Positions 1 to 8,474 of a stretch of DNA of 64,000 nt are shown here, in pieces. The notes under the pieces are model-generated. The model did no database searches and was not told the DNA's origin. It worked only from the letters and a program-made list of their open reading frames with translations. The stretch is taken from NCBI RefSeq assembly GCF_011421635.1, contig NZ_WTLI01000025.1:17004-81003 (forward strand), written 5' to 3'. This DNA is from Paenibacillus turpanensis (GTDB lineage: Bacteria > Bacillota > Bacilli > Paenibacillales > YIM-B00363). Position 1 is the first letter of the stretch, and the number at the start of each line of letters is the position of its first letter. The translations under genes were made by a program, and so were the position numbers.

Positions 1-2235
1 GCGGTGCAGCAGCTTTTCATAATCGACGATGGAGCAAAGATCGGCTCCTAAGATCAGCAGCCGCAAATGCGGAACCGGCAGCTGTTTGGCGTAAACATGC
101 TCCATCAGCGGCAGGATCAGCGCCGGCGTTGACTCCAAGAGAGTGACCTCGTACCGATGCATGTACTGGTACAGCGCGGGGAGATCGATGCGCAGCTCCT
201 CTGGGCAAAGAACGAGCCCGCCTTCGTTTAAAAGTGCGCGCGACAAATCCCCGGCGAAGACATCGAAGGAAAACCCAGCCAGCTGCAGAACGTTCACAGG
301 GAAGCGGTTCAGCCGGTATTCCTCTCGCCATGCCATGGAAATATTCATATAGCTCCGATGCTCGATCATAACCCCTTTTGGGTTTCCGGTGGTACCGGAG
401 GTGTAGATGATATAGGCGAGGCTCTCCGGCGTGGACAAAAGCGTAAGATTGTCGTCCGCTTCTCCCCCCCATTTCGTGTCATCCAAGACGATCAGCTCTT
501 GATCCATTTTTGACCCGAGCTTCAGGGACTCTACCTTCTCTGCTAGTGATTTCTGAATAAGCAGCAGCCGGCATTCGCTGTCATCCACAATATATTGAAT
601 GCGATCCTCGGGATACTTCGGATCGATCGGAATATAAGCACCGCCCGCTTTCCACACCGCAAGTACGCTTATAATCATGTCGAAAGACTTCTCCGCCATA
701 ATTCCAACCGGCACCTCGGGTCCGACGCGCAGCTTTTGCAAATGGCGTGCCAGCCGGTTTGCCTTACGGTTAAGCTCGTCATAAGTGATCGATTGCTCCC
801 CCAGCACGACAGCTGCCTTGTCCGGGTTTTGTTCTACCACTTGCTCAAAGCGATGAGCAAAGGTCGGCCAATCATCATCCCCTGTGGTACGCGGTGGATT
901 CCATTGCTTTAGAAGCTTTTCACGGTCCTCCTTCGGACAAATGTCCAGCTCATAAATCGTTTTGTCGGGATGAAGAAGAGCGTCCTGAAGGAGAGTCATC
1001 ATTTGGTCGTATACCGCCTGCATTTCCTCTTCGGTAAACAGCTCTTGGCGGTATTCAAAATCAAAGGTCAGCTGGTCGTCCTTTGTCCAATCTTTAATGT
1101 GGAGGCCAAAATCATCGGTCTCATGCCCTGAAAAAACGTATTCCGTTTCATATTGAAAGCCATCGATCGCTTCAAAATTCATGACCTGGTAAAGCACGGA
1201 AATTCCAAATAGCCGGTTTATTCCGCTGTCTACATCTCGAAGCTTTTTCATGAGGAGGTTGTATGGATATCTTTGGTGGCGGATTAAAGACATTTGCTCT
1301 CTAAAGGTCGATTTAACAAAGTCATCAAACCGGGTGGAGGAATCGACGCCGCAGCGGAATGCTAACGTGCTGGTAAACATGCCGATCGTATTTTTCTCGG
1401 TTACGTTCGTGCGGTTCGTTAAATTCGTTCCAAGCACGACATCATCGGTATGTAACGCTTTTGACAAATAAATACTCATTACCGCTAGAAATAACGTATA
1501 AATGCTGATTTGGTGAGCTTCACAATATGACCGGATTTGCTGCTTCATTTCGTCGGAAGCGACGATTCTCAGCCGCTCCGCTGTTGTACTCGTTTCAAAC
1601 ACATCGGCTTGTTTTAAAGAGACATGCTCAGGAAGCGTGGCAAATTTTTCGAGCCAATAGCTCTCGTCCTTTTGAAACCGTTTGGAGCTTTCGTATTCCT
1701 TCTCCTGCTTCACATATTCGAGATATGAGGGTCTCGATACCGGTTCCCATTGCCCTTCTTTTTCAAGCGTCAGCAAATTTTGAATGATCTGCTGCGCATA
1801 TAGGACCATCGAGTAGCCGTCGCTGAGCAGATGATGAAACTTACAGTAAACCCAGGTCTCATCCGCTAATTGGAAAATTGCGAAATCGAATAAATTCCCT
1901 TGATGGCGAAAAGGCTCCTTCCGCCGCTCATCAACCCAAGCATTCAATTCCTTATGATCGAAGTCGTTAGTAAAATCGTAGACCGAAACCGGGAAGCGGG
2001 TATAAGGCTCAATATATTGGGATACCTCGTTCGCGTCATCTTCGATAAATCTTGCCCGGACAATCTCATTTTCACAAATAAATTGATTGATAGATTCCGT
2101 CAGTAGGCTCAGGTCAACGACTGCTTTCAGCCTAATGATTCCCGACAGATTTGCCAGTCCCGAATTCGGGTAGATTTTGTCCGTATACCAAATTCGCTGC
2201 TGCGGATGCGAGAGAGAGTAGATTTGCTTTTCCAC
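1..2235 (-). CDS. Non-ribosomal peptide synthetase, 5' part (condensation + adenylation), cut by window edge
   Basis: Frame stays open for 745 codons to base 1, so the gene continues outside the window. Residues about 5-430 form a condensation domain with the catalytic HHLLSDG (HHxxxDG) motif; from about residue 470 an adenylation domain begins, with the A3 core YTSGTTGNPKG. It activates an amino acid and joins it to an upstream acyl or peptidyl donor. Because a condensation domain is the very first domain, the protein is either a lipo-initiating module or a follow-on synthetase that takes a chain from another protein; the sequence visible does not decide. I chose the GTG at 2235; the ribosome site is weak, but an in-frame alternative is not better. 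It starts 21 bases after the stop of the membrane esterase gene, so the two are one operon. Thiolation domain and product are not visible. Confidence 0.93.
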   Translation of the reverse strand, partial: MEKQIYSLSHPQQRIWYTDKIYPNSGLANLSGIIRLKAVVDLSLLTESINQFICENEIVRARFIEDDANEVSQYIEPYTRFPVSVYDFTNDFDHKELNAWVDERRKEPFRHQGNLFDFAIFQLADETWVYCKFHHLLSDGYSMVLYAQQIIQNLLTLEKEGQWEPVSRPSYLEYVKQEKEYESSKRFQKDESYWLEKFATLPEHVSLKQADVFETSTTAERLRIVASDEMKQQIRSYCEAHQISIYTLFLAVMSIYLSKALHTDDVVLGTNLTNRTNVTEKNTIGMFTSTLAFRCGVDSSTRFDDFVKSTFREQMSLIRHQRYPYNLLMKKLRDVDSGINRLFGISVLYQVMNFEAIDGFQYETEYVFSGHETDDFGLHIKDWTKDDQLTFDFEYRQELFTEEEMQAVYDQMMTLLQDALLHPDKTIYELDICPKEDREKLLKQWNPPRTTGDDDWPTFAHRFEQVVEQNPDKAAVVLGEQSITYDELNRKANRLARHLQKLRVGPEVPVGIMAEKSFDMIISVLAVWKAGGAYIPIDPKYPEDRIQYIVDDSECRLLLIQKSLAEKVESLKLGSKMDQELIVLDDTKWGGEADDNLTLLSTPESLAYIIYTSGTTGNPKGVMIEHRSYMNISMAWREEYRLNRFPVNVLQLAGFSFDVFAGDLSRALLNEGGLVLCPEELRIDLPALYQYMHRYEVTLLESTPALILPLMEHVYAKQLPVPHLRLLILGADLCSIVDYEKLLHR

Positions 2236-2256
2236 GATACCACCAGCCTTTATGGA

Positions 2257-3648
2257 TTAAGGATTATTTTGTTGAAATGCAATTTCCTTATCATGTGCCG
2301 CCAACTGAAGCAGGTCCTCCTCCTTCCCCAGCAGGTGACGGTTTAAAAAGGCGAGCGAATAATCGTTGATTAACCGATGCGCCTTATATTTATTAATGAA
2401 AAGCGAAGCAAATAATGGAGATTCCAAAGGATAGTTCGTGAAGCTGTCATGATCCGCCCCCTGAAGGGTCATCATGTAACCATCTGCCGATGATTGTTCA
2501 AAAATATTCTTCTTCACGTTCGTATCCCAATCCGATTCACTCGCGTCCATGATTAAAAAAGGCTTCGTCAGCTTCATGCCCTGATCCATTGCACCGTAGC
2601 TGGGAGAATCCATACTGATCGCACTGTCGATTCGTGGATCGGCGAGTAAGGCATGGAGCGCGGTTGAGCCTCCAAAGGAATGTCCGACCACTCCGATCTG
2701 CTGCAGGTTCAATTTGCCTGACAGCGGGTGTCCCGAGGCAAGATTTATTCCCTCCAGCTCATCGATGATAAAGGAGATGTCCTGGACCCAATAATTCAAA
2801 ATGCTGTTTAACTGCGGCTTCGACAGCTCAAGAAGTCCTTTTTCCATTTCTACAACCGTGCCGTCGGGAAATTCGGGGGCAGCGGAAACATAGGTGAAAT
2901 CAGGCGCCGCTACGACATAACCATGGCTGGCCAGCTCTTCAACAAGTGGAATGCTTTGCGTCGACATTCCCGGAAAGCCGTGAAGGAAAAGAACGACCGG
3001 TGCTCCGGCTGATGAGATCGCGGGACTTGCCTGTTCAACGGAGTTTGTTTTGACGTACTTGAAGTAGTCGTAGGTGAAGGGTGGGAAACCATCCGCTTTC
3101 ATGATTTGATCCATAATATCGTGAAACGTCCATGTTCGGTATGAAGCACCTGGAGCTTGTTCGGCAGGGTACCACACGGACAGCATCAGTTCGCGTTTTT
3201 TATTCTCATAACCTGGAATAATTTCATTTCTTTGAGAGTCTGTAAGATGCAGCTTCATGACGCCTACTTGCTTGGAGCCGGTAGGCTTAGGGAAGGTAAA
3301 GACGGGCAGCAGCAGAGGAAGTGCTAGTATAAAGACTAGGAGCGCGTAGGCGGTTTTTCTTCTACGCATGAATAACGGACGTTGAGAATTCGAATCGGGG
3401 GTTGTAAGAGTCGTGCGAAACGACTGGAGAAGCACCCAGCCCGTTAGAAAATAGAGAGGGATCATTTGCAGACGGTAGCCCTCAAGCAAAAGATGAAAAC
3501 AAATTACGATCGAACCGAATAATCCAAACAGCCTGCAAATCCGGATAAACGCGGCGGGTTTCTTTTTCCTGTGATAGAGAATCCAATCGATAATAACAGG
3601 AACTGCAATCAAACACGTCAGCCATTCGAAAAGTCTCACGGTCTCCAC
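2257..3648 (-). CDS. Membrane-anchored alpha/beta hydrolase, PAF-acetylhydrolase-like
   Basis: 463 residues. The first ~115 residues hold three to four hydrophobic segments, then a soluble alpha/beta-hydrolase domain follows. Visible signatures are the oxyanion-loop HGFPG, the nucleophile elbow GHSFGG, and a later GADHDSF that supplies the catalytic histidine; this layout resembles the plasma/type II platelet-activating-factor acetylhydrolase family of serine esterases. It should hydrolyse an ester at the membrane. As first gene of the operon with the peptide synthetase, it may release, edit or detoxify the product, or cleave an acylated precursor; that is inference from position. Serine esterases of this type recur beside peptide synthetase genes, but no substrate can be read from sequence. 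Confidence 0.85.
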   Translation of the reverse strand: METVRLFEWLTCLIAVPVIIDWILYHRKKKPAAFIRICRLFGLFGSIVICFHLLLEGYRLQMIPLYFLTGWVLLQSFRTTLTTPDSNSQRPLFMRRRKTAYALLVFILALPLLLPVFTFPKPTGSKQVGVMKLHLTDSQRNEIIPGYENKKRELMLSVWYPAEQAPGASYRTWTFHDIMDQIMKADGFPPFTYDYFKYVKTNSVEQASPAISSAGAPVVLFLHGFPGMSTQSIPLVEELASHGYVVAAPDFTYVSAAPEFPDGTVVEMEKGLLELSKPQLNSILNYWVQDISFIIDELEGINLASGHPLSGKLNLQQIGVVGHSFGGSTALHALLADPRIDSAISMDSPSYGAMDQGMKLTKPFLIMDASESDWDTNVKKNIFEQSSADGYMMTLQGADHDSFTNYPLESPLFASLFINKYKAHRLINDYSLAFLNRHLLGKEEDLLQLAAHDKEIAFQQNNP

Positions 3649-3744
3649 CTCTGTTTTCTTAAGATGATCGATTCAGATGATTACTTGTCCTGCTTTTTGT
3701 CGAACCCTATTGAAGGAAACCCAAAAAATGTGTAAAATAGAAAT

Positions 3745-3839
3745 AGACCTATTTCTTTGCACAGCAAAGAAGACGGGTTGAAGCAATCCGTTATCAAAGG
3801 GCTCTTGGCGGGGCGTGATTTGATAACGGATTATTTATT
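3745..3839 (+). ncRNA. Candidate small RNA with two hairpins and intrinsic terminator
   Basis: Seen: a promoter-like pair TTGAAG (3710-3715) and TAAAAT (3733-3738) with 17-base spacing, then a perfect 8-bp hairpin TTCTTTGC/GCAAAGAA at 3753-3771, then perfect 14-bp arms at 3785-3798 and 3819-3832 followed by a T-rich run (ATTTATTTT). No open frame or ribosome site lies in between. The transcript would be about 90-95 nt, divergent from the esterase/peptide-synthetase operon. Inference: a short regulatory RNA; it could instead be a remnant terminator. Confidence 0.35.
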
Positions 3840-3840
3840 T

Positions 3841-4270
3841 TACACTATCATTTTTTGGTTCAACCGGAGTTCGTTCGGGTCGAGTTGAATGGAGTACATG
3901 ATAAGCATATAAAATGTACTACGATTCTCAAACCCTTCTAAATTATAGGAAACGAGGAACTCTTTGTCCATAGGACAAGCTGTCTATTCATGTCGTTTAA
4001 GGTAAAAAAGTGCAAAATTATGTTATTATTTTGTTAATTAGAACATAAATTGTTTTAATTATACAGGGTTTAAATACATTTTATTACAAATAAAGAATAA
4101 CCTGTAATGAAGGCAAAACGCTCTCAACGATACGATTTCGTTTCAAATCAACTCCTTTTTCCTCAGCTCTTATGCTAAGTTCTACACCCCTCCCTTTCAA
4201 ACCTGCACAAATCCAGCTTTTACAAAAAAACCAAAAAACCATATGAATGCAAGGAGGATTTCAACATCTT
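3841..4270. other. AT-rich intergenic stretch, no gene seen
   Basis: No credible coding frame on either strand. On the minus strand a TATAAT (rc of 4058-4063 area, in the stretch TGTATAATTAA) could be the -10 of the esterase/peptide-synthetase operon, but no good -35 accompanies it at 17 bases. The rest is low-complexity A/T sequence with poly-A tracts. Confidence 0.4.
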
Positions 4271-4274
4271 TTTC

Positions 4275-4303
4275 TTGACAAAAAAATTTATTTATGCTAT
4301 AAT
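4275..4303 (+). promoter_or_regulatory. Consensus sigma-A promoter of the methyltransferase gene
   Basis: TTGACA at 4275-4280 and TATAAT at 4298-4303 separated by exactly 17 bases: both hexamers are perfect. Transcription should start near 4310, giving a leader of about 75 nt before the TTG start at 4386. Confidence 0.85.
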
Positions 4304-4330
4304 TTACAGTTATTATTTTTGCGTATATAA

Positions 4331-4365
4331 TAAGGTTCTCCTGGCCAGGGGAATCTTATTTTTGT
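4331..4365 (+). promoter_or_regulatory. Terminator-like hairpin in the leader of the methyltransferase (possible attenuator)
   Basis: Arms 4331-4344 and 4345-4358 form a near-perfect 14-bp inverted repeat centred on TGGCCA (two mismatches that are G-U or A-C), directly followed by ATTTTTGTTTT. It sits between a perfect promoter and the gene's AGGAGG, so read-through past it must occur for expression. This is the architecture of transcription attenuation. No upstream peptide frame or antiterminator arm was identified with certainty in the ~20 nt before it. Confidence 0.5.
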
Positions 4366-4385
4366 TTTATTAGGAGGATTATCCA

Positions 4386-5300
4386 TTGAAGTCTAGTGAA
4401 GCTAGTATAACTTCCTTAATTTCCGCGTTTGGCCGTGCCTACCACAGTACATTCGATACACCTAAAGTTTTTGATGATCATTTGGCCGCCAAACTCATTA
4501 CTCCGGAAGAGTTTGCCCAAATTCGAAGCAATATGGTTCAAGGGATCACGTTTTTTAACAAAGATATTGCCGAGCGTTTCCAGAACGATCCGGATGAAAT
4601 CCTAAAGTGGATTGTTCAAGTCCAGCTGGCTCCGACACCGCTGGCGCGCGCAGCCTATTGCGAACAGGTCATACAAAACGAGATTGCGTTAGGCTTGCAG
4701 CAGTATGTCATCCTTGGCGCAGGCTTCGATACGTTCGGGTTCCGGCATCGGGAATTCGAAAACAGCATCGAAATCTTTGAAATTGATCATCCGGCTACGC
4801 AGCAATTCAAAAAGCAGCGGCTGCACGATGCAGGTCTTGCTATTCCGGGCAATCTTCATTTTATTTCGATGGATTTCACCAAAGACTTTTCCTCCCAAGA
4901 TCTCATCGACCAAGGTTTTGGCCAGAAGAAAACTCTGTTTAGTTTGTTAGGAGTATCTTACTATTTATCAAAAGAGGAAATTTCGCGCTTAATAGGCGAG
5001 TTGTTTGCCTTGGTTCCTGCCGGCAGCTCCATCGTCTTGGATTATGCGGATGAGACCCTGTTCGAAGAAAAGGGGAAGTTCAATCGGGTGGATCATATGG
5101 TGAAATTGGCCGCAGCCGGCGGAGAGCCGATGAAATCGTGTTTTGCCTATCCAGAAATCGAGCATTTGCTGAGTCAATCGGGTCTGCTCATCTATGAGCA
5201 TTTGTCCCCTGCCGAAATTCAAGAACGATATTTTAATCACCGGACCGATTATTTATGTGCGTTTGAAGCCGTACATTATATTCACGCAGTAAAAAAATAA
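4386..5300 (+). CDS. SAM-dependent methyltransferase, leucine carboxyl methyltransferase (LCM) family
   Basis: 304 residues from a TTG start, fixed by AGGAGG at 4372-4377, eight bases upstream. Residues ~100-125 carry ILGAGFDTFGFRH, the SAM-binding glycine loop of the LCM/TcmP/Ppm group, and ~130-140 carry the acidic strand EIDHP that contacts the SAM ribose. Family members methylate carboxyl or hydroxyl groups of small molecules; in secondary-metabolite loci they tailor polyketides or peptides. It is divergent from the peptide synthetase operon, so it may modify that product, but it has its own very strong promoter and an attenuator-like leader. It ends at a bidirectional terminator. Substrate unknown. 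Confidence 0.85.
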   Translation: MKSSEASITSLISAFGRAYHSTFDTPKVFDDHLAAKLITPEEFAQIRSNMVQGITFFNKDIAERFQNDPDEILKWIVQVQLAPTPLARAAYCEQVIQNEIALGLQQYVILGAGFDTFGFRHREFENSIEIFEIDHPATQQFKKQRLHDAGLAIPGNLHFISMDFTKDFSSQDLIDQGFGQKKTLFSLLGVSYYLSKEEISRLIGELFALVPAGSSIVLDYADETLFEEKGKFNRVDHMVKLAAAGGEPMKSCFAYPEIEHLLSQSGLLIYEHLSPAEIQERYFNHRTDYLCAFEAVHYIHAVKK

Positions 5301-5303
5301 GAT

Positions 5304-5344
5304 ACAAGAGCCGCTCGATCCTTCAATGTTCGAGCGGCTCTTGT
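5304..5344. terminator. Bidirectional intrinsic terminator
   Basis: Perfect 15-bp arms (5304-5318 and 5330-5344, ACAAGAGCCGCTCGA and its complement) with an 11-nt loop between two convergent genes (methyltransferase and pncB). Confidence 0.85.
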
Positions 5345-5351
5345 TATCCGG

Positions 5352-6839
5352 TTAATTTGCTTTTCTTGTCTCTTCGTCCTGTTGAACCTTCTCCAGCACC
5401 TCTTGAATCCGTTTCATCTTATTATCCCAGCATGCTTGGCTAAGATCGACGGGATATTCCACCGGGTTAAGCGTACGCTTATACTCCTCCCACAGCAGCT
5501 CCAGGTTTTGCTTCACAAACGCTTGAATGCTGTGAATATCCGGCATCTTACAGACCAGCTCACCATCTTCAATAATGGTGTGATGAAGCTCCCTCGCTTC
5601 AAAGTTCGTAACAAACTTGGCAATATGCGTGTAGACAGGATGGAACATTTTTAACCGCTGCTCATTCTGCGGTGTTTCGTGCTCCAGTGCGATATAATCG
5701 CCCTCCGCCTTCTTATTTTCGTTATTGATAATGCGGTACACCCTTTTTAGCCCAGGGGTGGATACCTTCTCCGGATTTGAGCTGATTTTAATCGTATCCA
5801 TCATGTTTCCCTGCTCATCTTCGATGGAAATCAGCTTGTATACGGCACCCAGCGCCGGCTGATCGTATGCGGTAATGAGCTTCGTACCGATGCCCCAAAC
5901 ATCGATTTTAGCCCCTTGCGCTTTCAGGTTCATCATCGTTGTCTCATCCAAATCATTGGTTGCGTAAATCTTCGCATTTGGAAATCCCGCCGCGTCCAGC
6001 ATTTTTCGTGCTTCCTTGGAAAGATAGGCGAGATCCCCACTGTCGAGACGGATGCCCTTAAAGTTGATTTTATCGCCGAATTCTCTAGCAACCCGAATCG
6101 CATTCGGCACACCCGACCGCAGCGTGTCGTACGTATCCACGAGGAAAACGCAGTCCGTATGCTCACTCGCGTACTTGCAGAATGCCGTATACTCATCACG
6201 GTAAGCCTGGACCATCGCATGCGCATGAGTGCCCACCGCAGGAATGCCAAACAGCTTTCCTGCCCGAACATTCGAGGTGCCCGCAAAGCCGGCGATATAC
6301 GCCGCTCTCGTCCCCCAAATTGCCGCATCCATTTCTTGCGCCCGGCGTGTGCCGAACTCCATCGTTATATCGTCGCCGGCGACATGCTTGATTCGGGCCG
6401 CTTTGGTGGCGACTAGCGTTTGATAATTAACGATATTAAGGATCGCCGTTTCAATCAGTTGAGCCTGAACCAGCGGTGCTTCAATGCGCATGATCCCTTC
6501 GTTCGCAAATACCAATTCCCCTTCCTGCATGGAACGAACCGTACCGGTAAAGCGGAGTCCCTCTAAATAGGTGAGATACTCCTCGTGATAGCCTTCTTCC
6601 CGCAAATACGCCAAGTCGCTTGGCGAAAAGCGAAAGTTCGTCAAATAGTGAACGACCCGCTCAAGCCCGGCAAAAACCGCATATCCATTGCCGAAAGGCA
6701 GCTTGCGAAAATACACCTCAAATACCGCTTTGCGGTTGTGTATTTGATCGGCCCAGTACACCTGCGCCATGTTAATCTGATATTTATCCGTGTGCAGCGC
6801 AAGACTGTCGTCCATATATCGAGCATCATTCATATTCAC
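5352..6839 (-). CDS. pncB: Nicotinate phosphoribosyltransferase
   Basis: 495 residues, the usual length. It makes nicotinate mononucleotide from nicotinate, PRPP and ATP, the committed step of Preiss-Handler NAD salvage in the cytoplasm. Signatures include the N-terminal TDKYQINMAQ substrate segment, EFGTRRAQ, and the GTHAHAM stretch that holds the phosphorylated histidine region. The start is GTG at 6839 behind a GGAAGG-type site; an ATG two codons later is possible. It is the last gene of the three-gene unit Nudix/NrtR-like - nicotinamidase - pncB, 30 bases after the nicotinamidase, so its substrate is made by the preceding gene product. Confidence 0.96.
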   Translation of the reverse strand: MNMNDARYMDDSLALHTDKYQINMAQVYWADQIHNRKAVFEVYFRKLPFGNGYAVFAGLERVVHYLTNFRFSPSDLAYLREEGYHEEYLTYLEGLRFTGTVRSMQEGELVFANEGIMRIEAPLVQAQLIETAILNIVNYQTLVATKAARIKHVAGDDITMEFGTRRAQEMDAAIWGTRAAYIAGFAGTSNVRAGKLFGIPAVGTHAHAMVQAYRDEYTAFCKYASEHTDCVFLVDTYDTLRSGVPNAIRVAREFGDKINFKGIRLDSGDLAYLSKEARKMLDAAGFPNAKIYATNDLDETTMMNLKAQGAKIDVWGIGTKLITAYDQPALGAVYKLISIEDEQGNMMDTIKISSNPEKVSTPGLKRVYRIINNENKKAEGDYIALEHETPQNEQRLKMFHPVYTHIAKFVTNFEARELHHTIIEDGELVCKMPDIHSIQAFVKQNLELLWEEYKRTLNPVEYPVDLSQACWDNKMKRIQEVLEKVQQDEETRKAN

Positions 6840-6869
6840 TGTGCCTTCCCCCCACTCGTACGTCTCTCT

Positions 6870-7424
6870 CTAGTCAATTCTTGCTCCCAGCGAGCCTTTA
6901 AAATGCCGCAGCGCCCACTCATGTCCCAGCTGGTCAAAGCTGGCAACCGCTTTTTCATGGATCACGATCGTAAAGCCTTTATTGTACGCATCGACGGCCG
7001 TATGCAGCACGCAAATATCGGTGCAAACCCCAACCAGATGCAGCTCGGTTATTCCACGTGCCCTCAGGCGCAGCTCAAGATCCGTCCCGGCAAAGGCGCT
7101 GTAGCGTGTTTTATCCATCCAATACACGTTATCAGCTTCCCGATTTTCCTGAAATAAAGCGTTAAGCTCACCATACAGATGGCGGCCTGCAGTTCCCTTA
7201 AGGTTATGCGGCGGGAACAGCTTCGTCTCAGGATGGTACTCGTCATTCTCCGTATGGGTGTCGATGGCGAATACGACATAATCACCGTTCGCGATGAAGC
7301 TTCGGGTAATATGCGTAATCTCAGCCACAATTTGCTGGCCCGGCTTGCCGCAGGTCAGGGCACCGTCATCGGCTACAAAATCACGGGTATAGTCGATATT
7401 AATCAGCGCTTTTTTAGTCATCAT
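6870..7424 (-). CDS. pncA: Nicotinamidase (isochorismatase-like cysteine hydrolase)
   Basis: 184 residues. The isochorismatase fold triad is visible: Asp in NIDYTRDF near residue 10, Lys in MDKTRYS near 105, and the nucleophile Cys in GVCTDICV near 140. It deaminates nicotinamide to nicotinate, feeding the next gene, pncB. It is closer to the Bacillus YueJ type than to larger E. coli PncA. ATG is preceded by GGAGGT with eight bases. A general isochorismatase-family function cannot be excluded from motifs alone, but the pncB neighbour makes nicotinamidase very likely. Confidence 0.92.
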   Translation of the reverse strand: MMTKKALINIDYTRDFVADDGALTCGKPGQQIVAEITHITRSFIANGDYVVFAIDTHTENDEYHPETKLFPPHNLKGTAGRHLYGELNALFQENREADNVYWMDKTRYSAFAGTDLELRLRARGITELHLVGVCTDICVLHTAVDAYNKGFTIVIHEKAVASFDQLGHEWALRHFKGSLGARID

Positions 7425-7448
7425 TTCCTTGTACCTCCCTTTGATAGA

Positions 7449-8225
7449 TCAATACGTCACACTGTAAATCGATTTGCTAATTTCCATCTCAACAAAACGA
7501 TACAGCTGTGTCGGCTTCTTGGATGTACGAGTCGTTTTCTTGCCTGCTACCTCCTGAATGAAGGGCAGCGATTTAATTTTTCTTGCAAAGGCGGGATCGC
7601 TTGCGATCACAGAATCATTCGTAACGGTGAGCAGAACGGCCCGAAGCTCTGAATACGTAAACTCCTCCGGCAAAAATTGCTTGGCAACAGTCGTTTCGAG
7701 CAGCTCCCGGGAAATCACGTCTATGGCATCTCGTATTATTTCCGCATGATCAAAGGCAAGCTCTAGCCCTAAAACCTCCTCAACGGAAAAAAGCTCTACC
7801 GCATCCGCGTCGTCATTCGCCTGCCGGTCCTTTAATCGATGCTCGGGAACAATCGCATAATAAGCGTTGGATATGATCCAGCCTCGCGGGTCCCGGCCCG
7901 GTTTGTCATAGACGCCAAAATGCTTGAGATGCAGATGATCCACTCCCGTTTCTTCCTTCAGCTCCCGCTGCGCCGTTTCCACCGAGGATTCGGTCGGGTC
8001 GACAAATCCTCCCGGCAGTGCCCACTTGCCCGCTTCGATATTCGGTCTGCCTTCGCTGTTCGTCATGCTGCGCCGTATAAGCATGATTTTTAGCTCCATC
8101 TTCGGCGGCTTATATTCCTCGTTTTTCGAAGACAAAATCGTAAACACTGCGATATCGGACGTATACCCATCAGGCGTGCGATATTTTTTCACATCGTACT
8201 GCGACAGCGCTTGTTCGTTAGACAT
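7449..8225 (-). CDS. Nudix hydrolase with C-terminal winged-helix-like domain, NrtR-like NAD regulator
   Basis: 258 residues. Residues ~20-165 are a Nudix domain with an intact box: GFVDPTE, seven residues, then RELKEETG, so metal-binding residues needed for ADP-ribose/dinucleotide hydrolysis are present. The C-terminal ~90 residues (FTYSELRAVL onward) match the layout of the winged-helix part of NrtR regulators, where the Nudix domain senses ADP-ribose. First gene of the NAD-salvage operon. A palindrome covers its own promoter start point (8257-8279). Known NrtR proteins often keep or lose catalysis; here the box looks functional, so it could be both enzyme and regulator. Regulation is inference. 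Confidence 0.82.
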   Translation of the reverse strand: MSNEQALSQYDVKKYRTPDGYTSDIAVFTILSSKNEEYKPPKMELKIMLIRRSMTNSEGRPNIEAGKWALPGGFVDPTESSVETAQRELKEETGVDHLHLKHFGVYDKPGRDPRGWIISNAYYAIVPEHRLKDRQANDDADAVELFSVEEVLGLELAFDHAEIIRDAIDVISRELLETTVAKQFLPEEFTYSELRAVLLTVTNDSVIASDPAFARKIKSLPFIQEVAGKKTTRTSKKPTQLYRFVEMEISKSIYSVTY

Positions 8226-8256
8226 TCCAGCTCACTTCATTTCCGTATTTTAATTA

Positions 8257-8308
8257 ACAATTAACGTTTTGTTAATTGTAATATATGTAATTTTCGTTTT
8301 TTTGTCAA
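8257..8308 (-). promoter_or_regulatory. Promoter and palindromic operator of the NAD-salvage operon
   Basis: On the minus strand: TTGACA (8303-8308), 17 bases, TATATT (8280-8285). Immediately downstream, over the expected start point, lies a perfect inverted repeat ACAATTAAC / GTTAATTGT (8257-8265 and 8271-8279) with a 5-base centre. The position fits repression by the NrtR-like first gene product. Confidence 0.7.
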
Positions 8309-8474
8309 CCCTCTTTCACCCATATTACCCGAATTCGGAAAGCAATAGCAGCTAAAACGCATTTAACCTCCTAAAAGAAGGAAAATCACATACATAAAAG
8401 GAATTTCTTATATTGCAAATTATTCTAGAGGATGTTCCATACGCATTTCATTTCGGAAGGAGAATAAGCACTTT

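Noticed and set aside
3841..4270. Riboswitch or T-box in the long 5' region
   Set aside because: No conserved T-box, purine-box or SAM-box core was recognised; the region is low-complexity A/T.
5916..6416. 166-codon plus-strand frame
   Set aside because: Antisense to pncB, no start signals.
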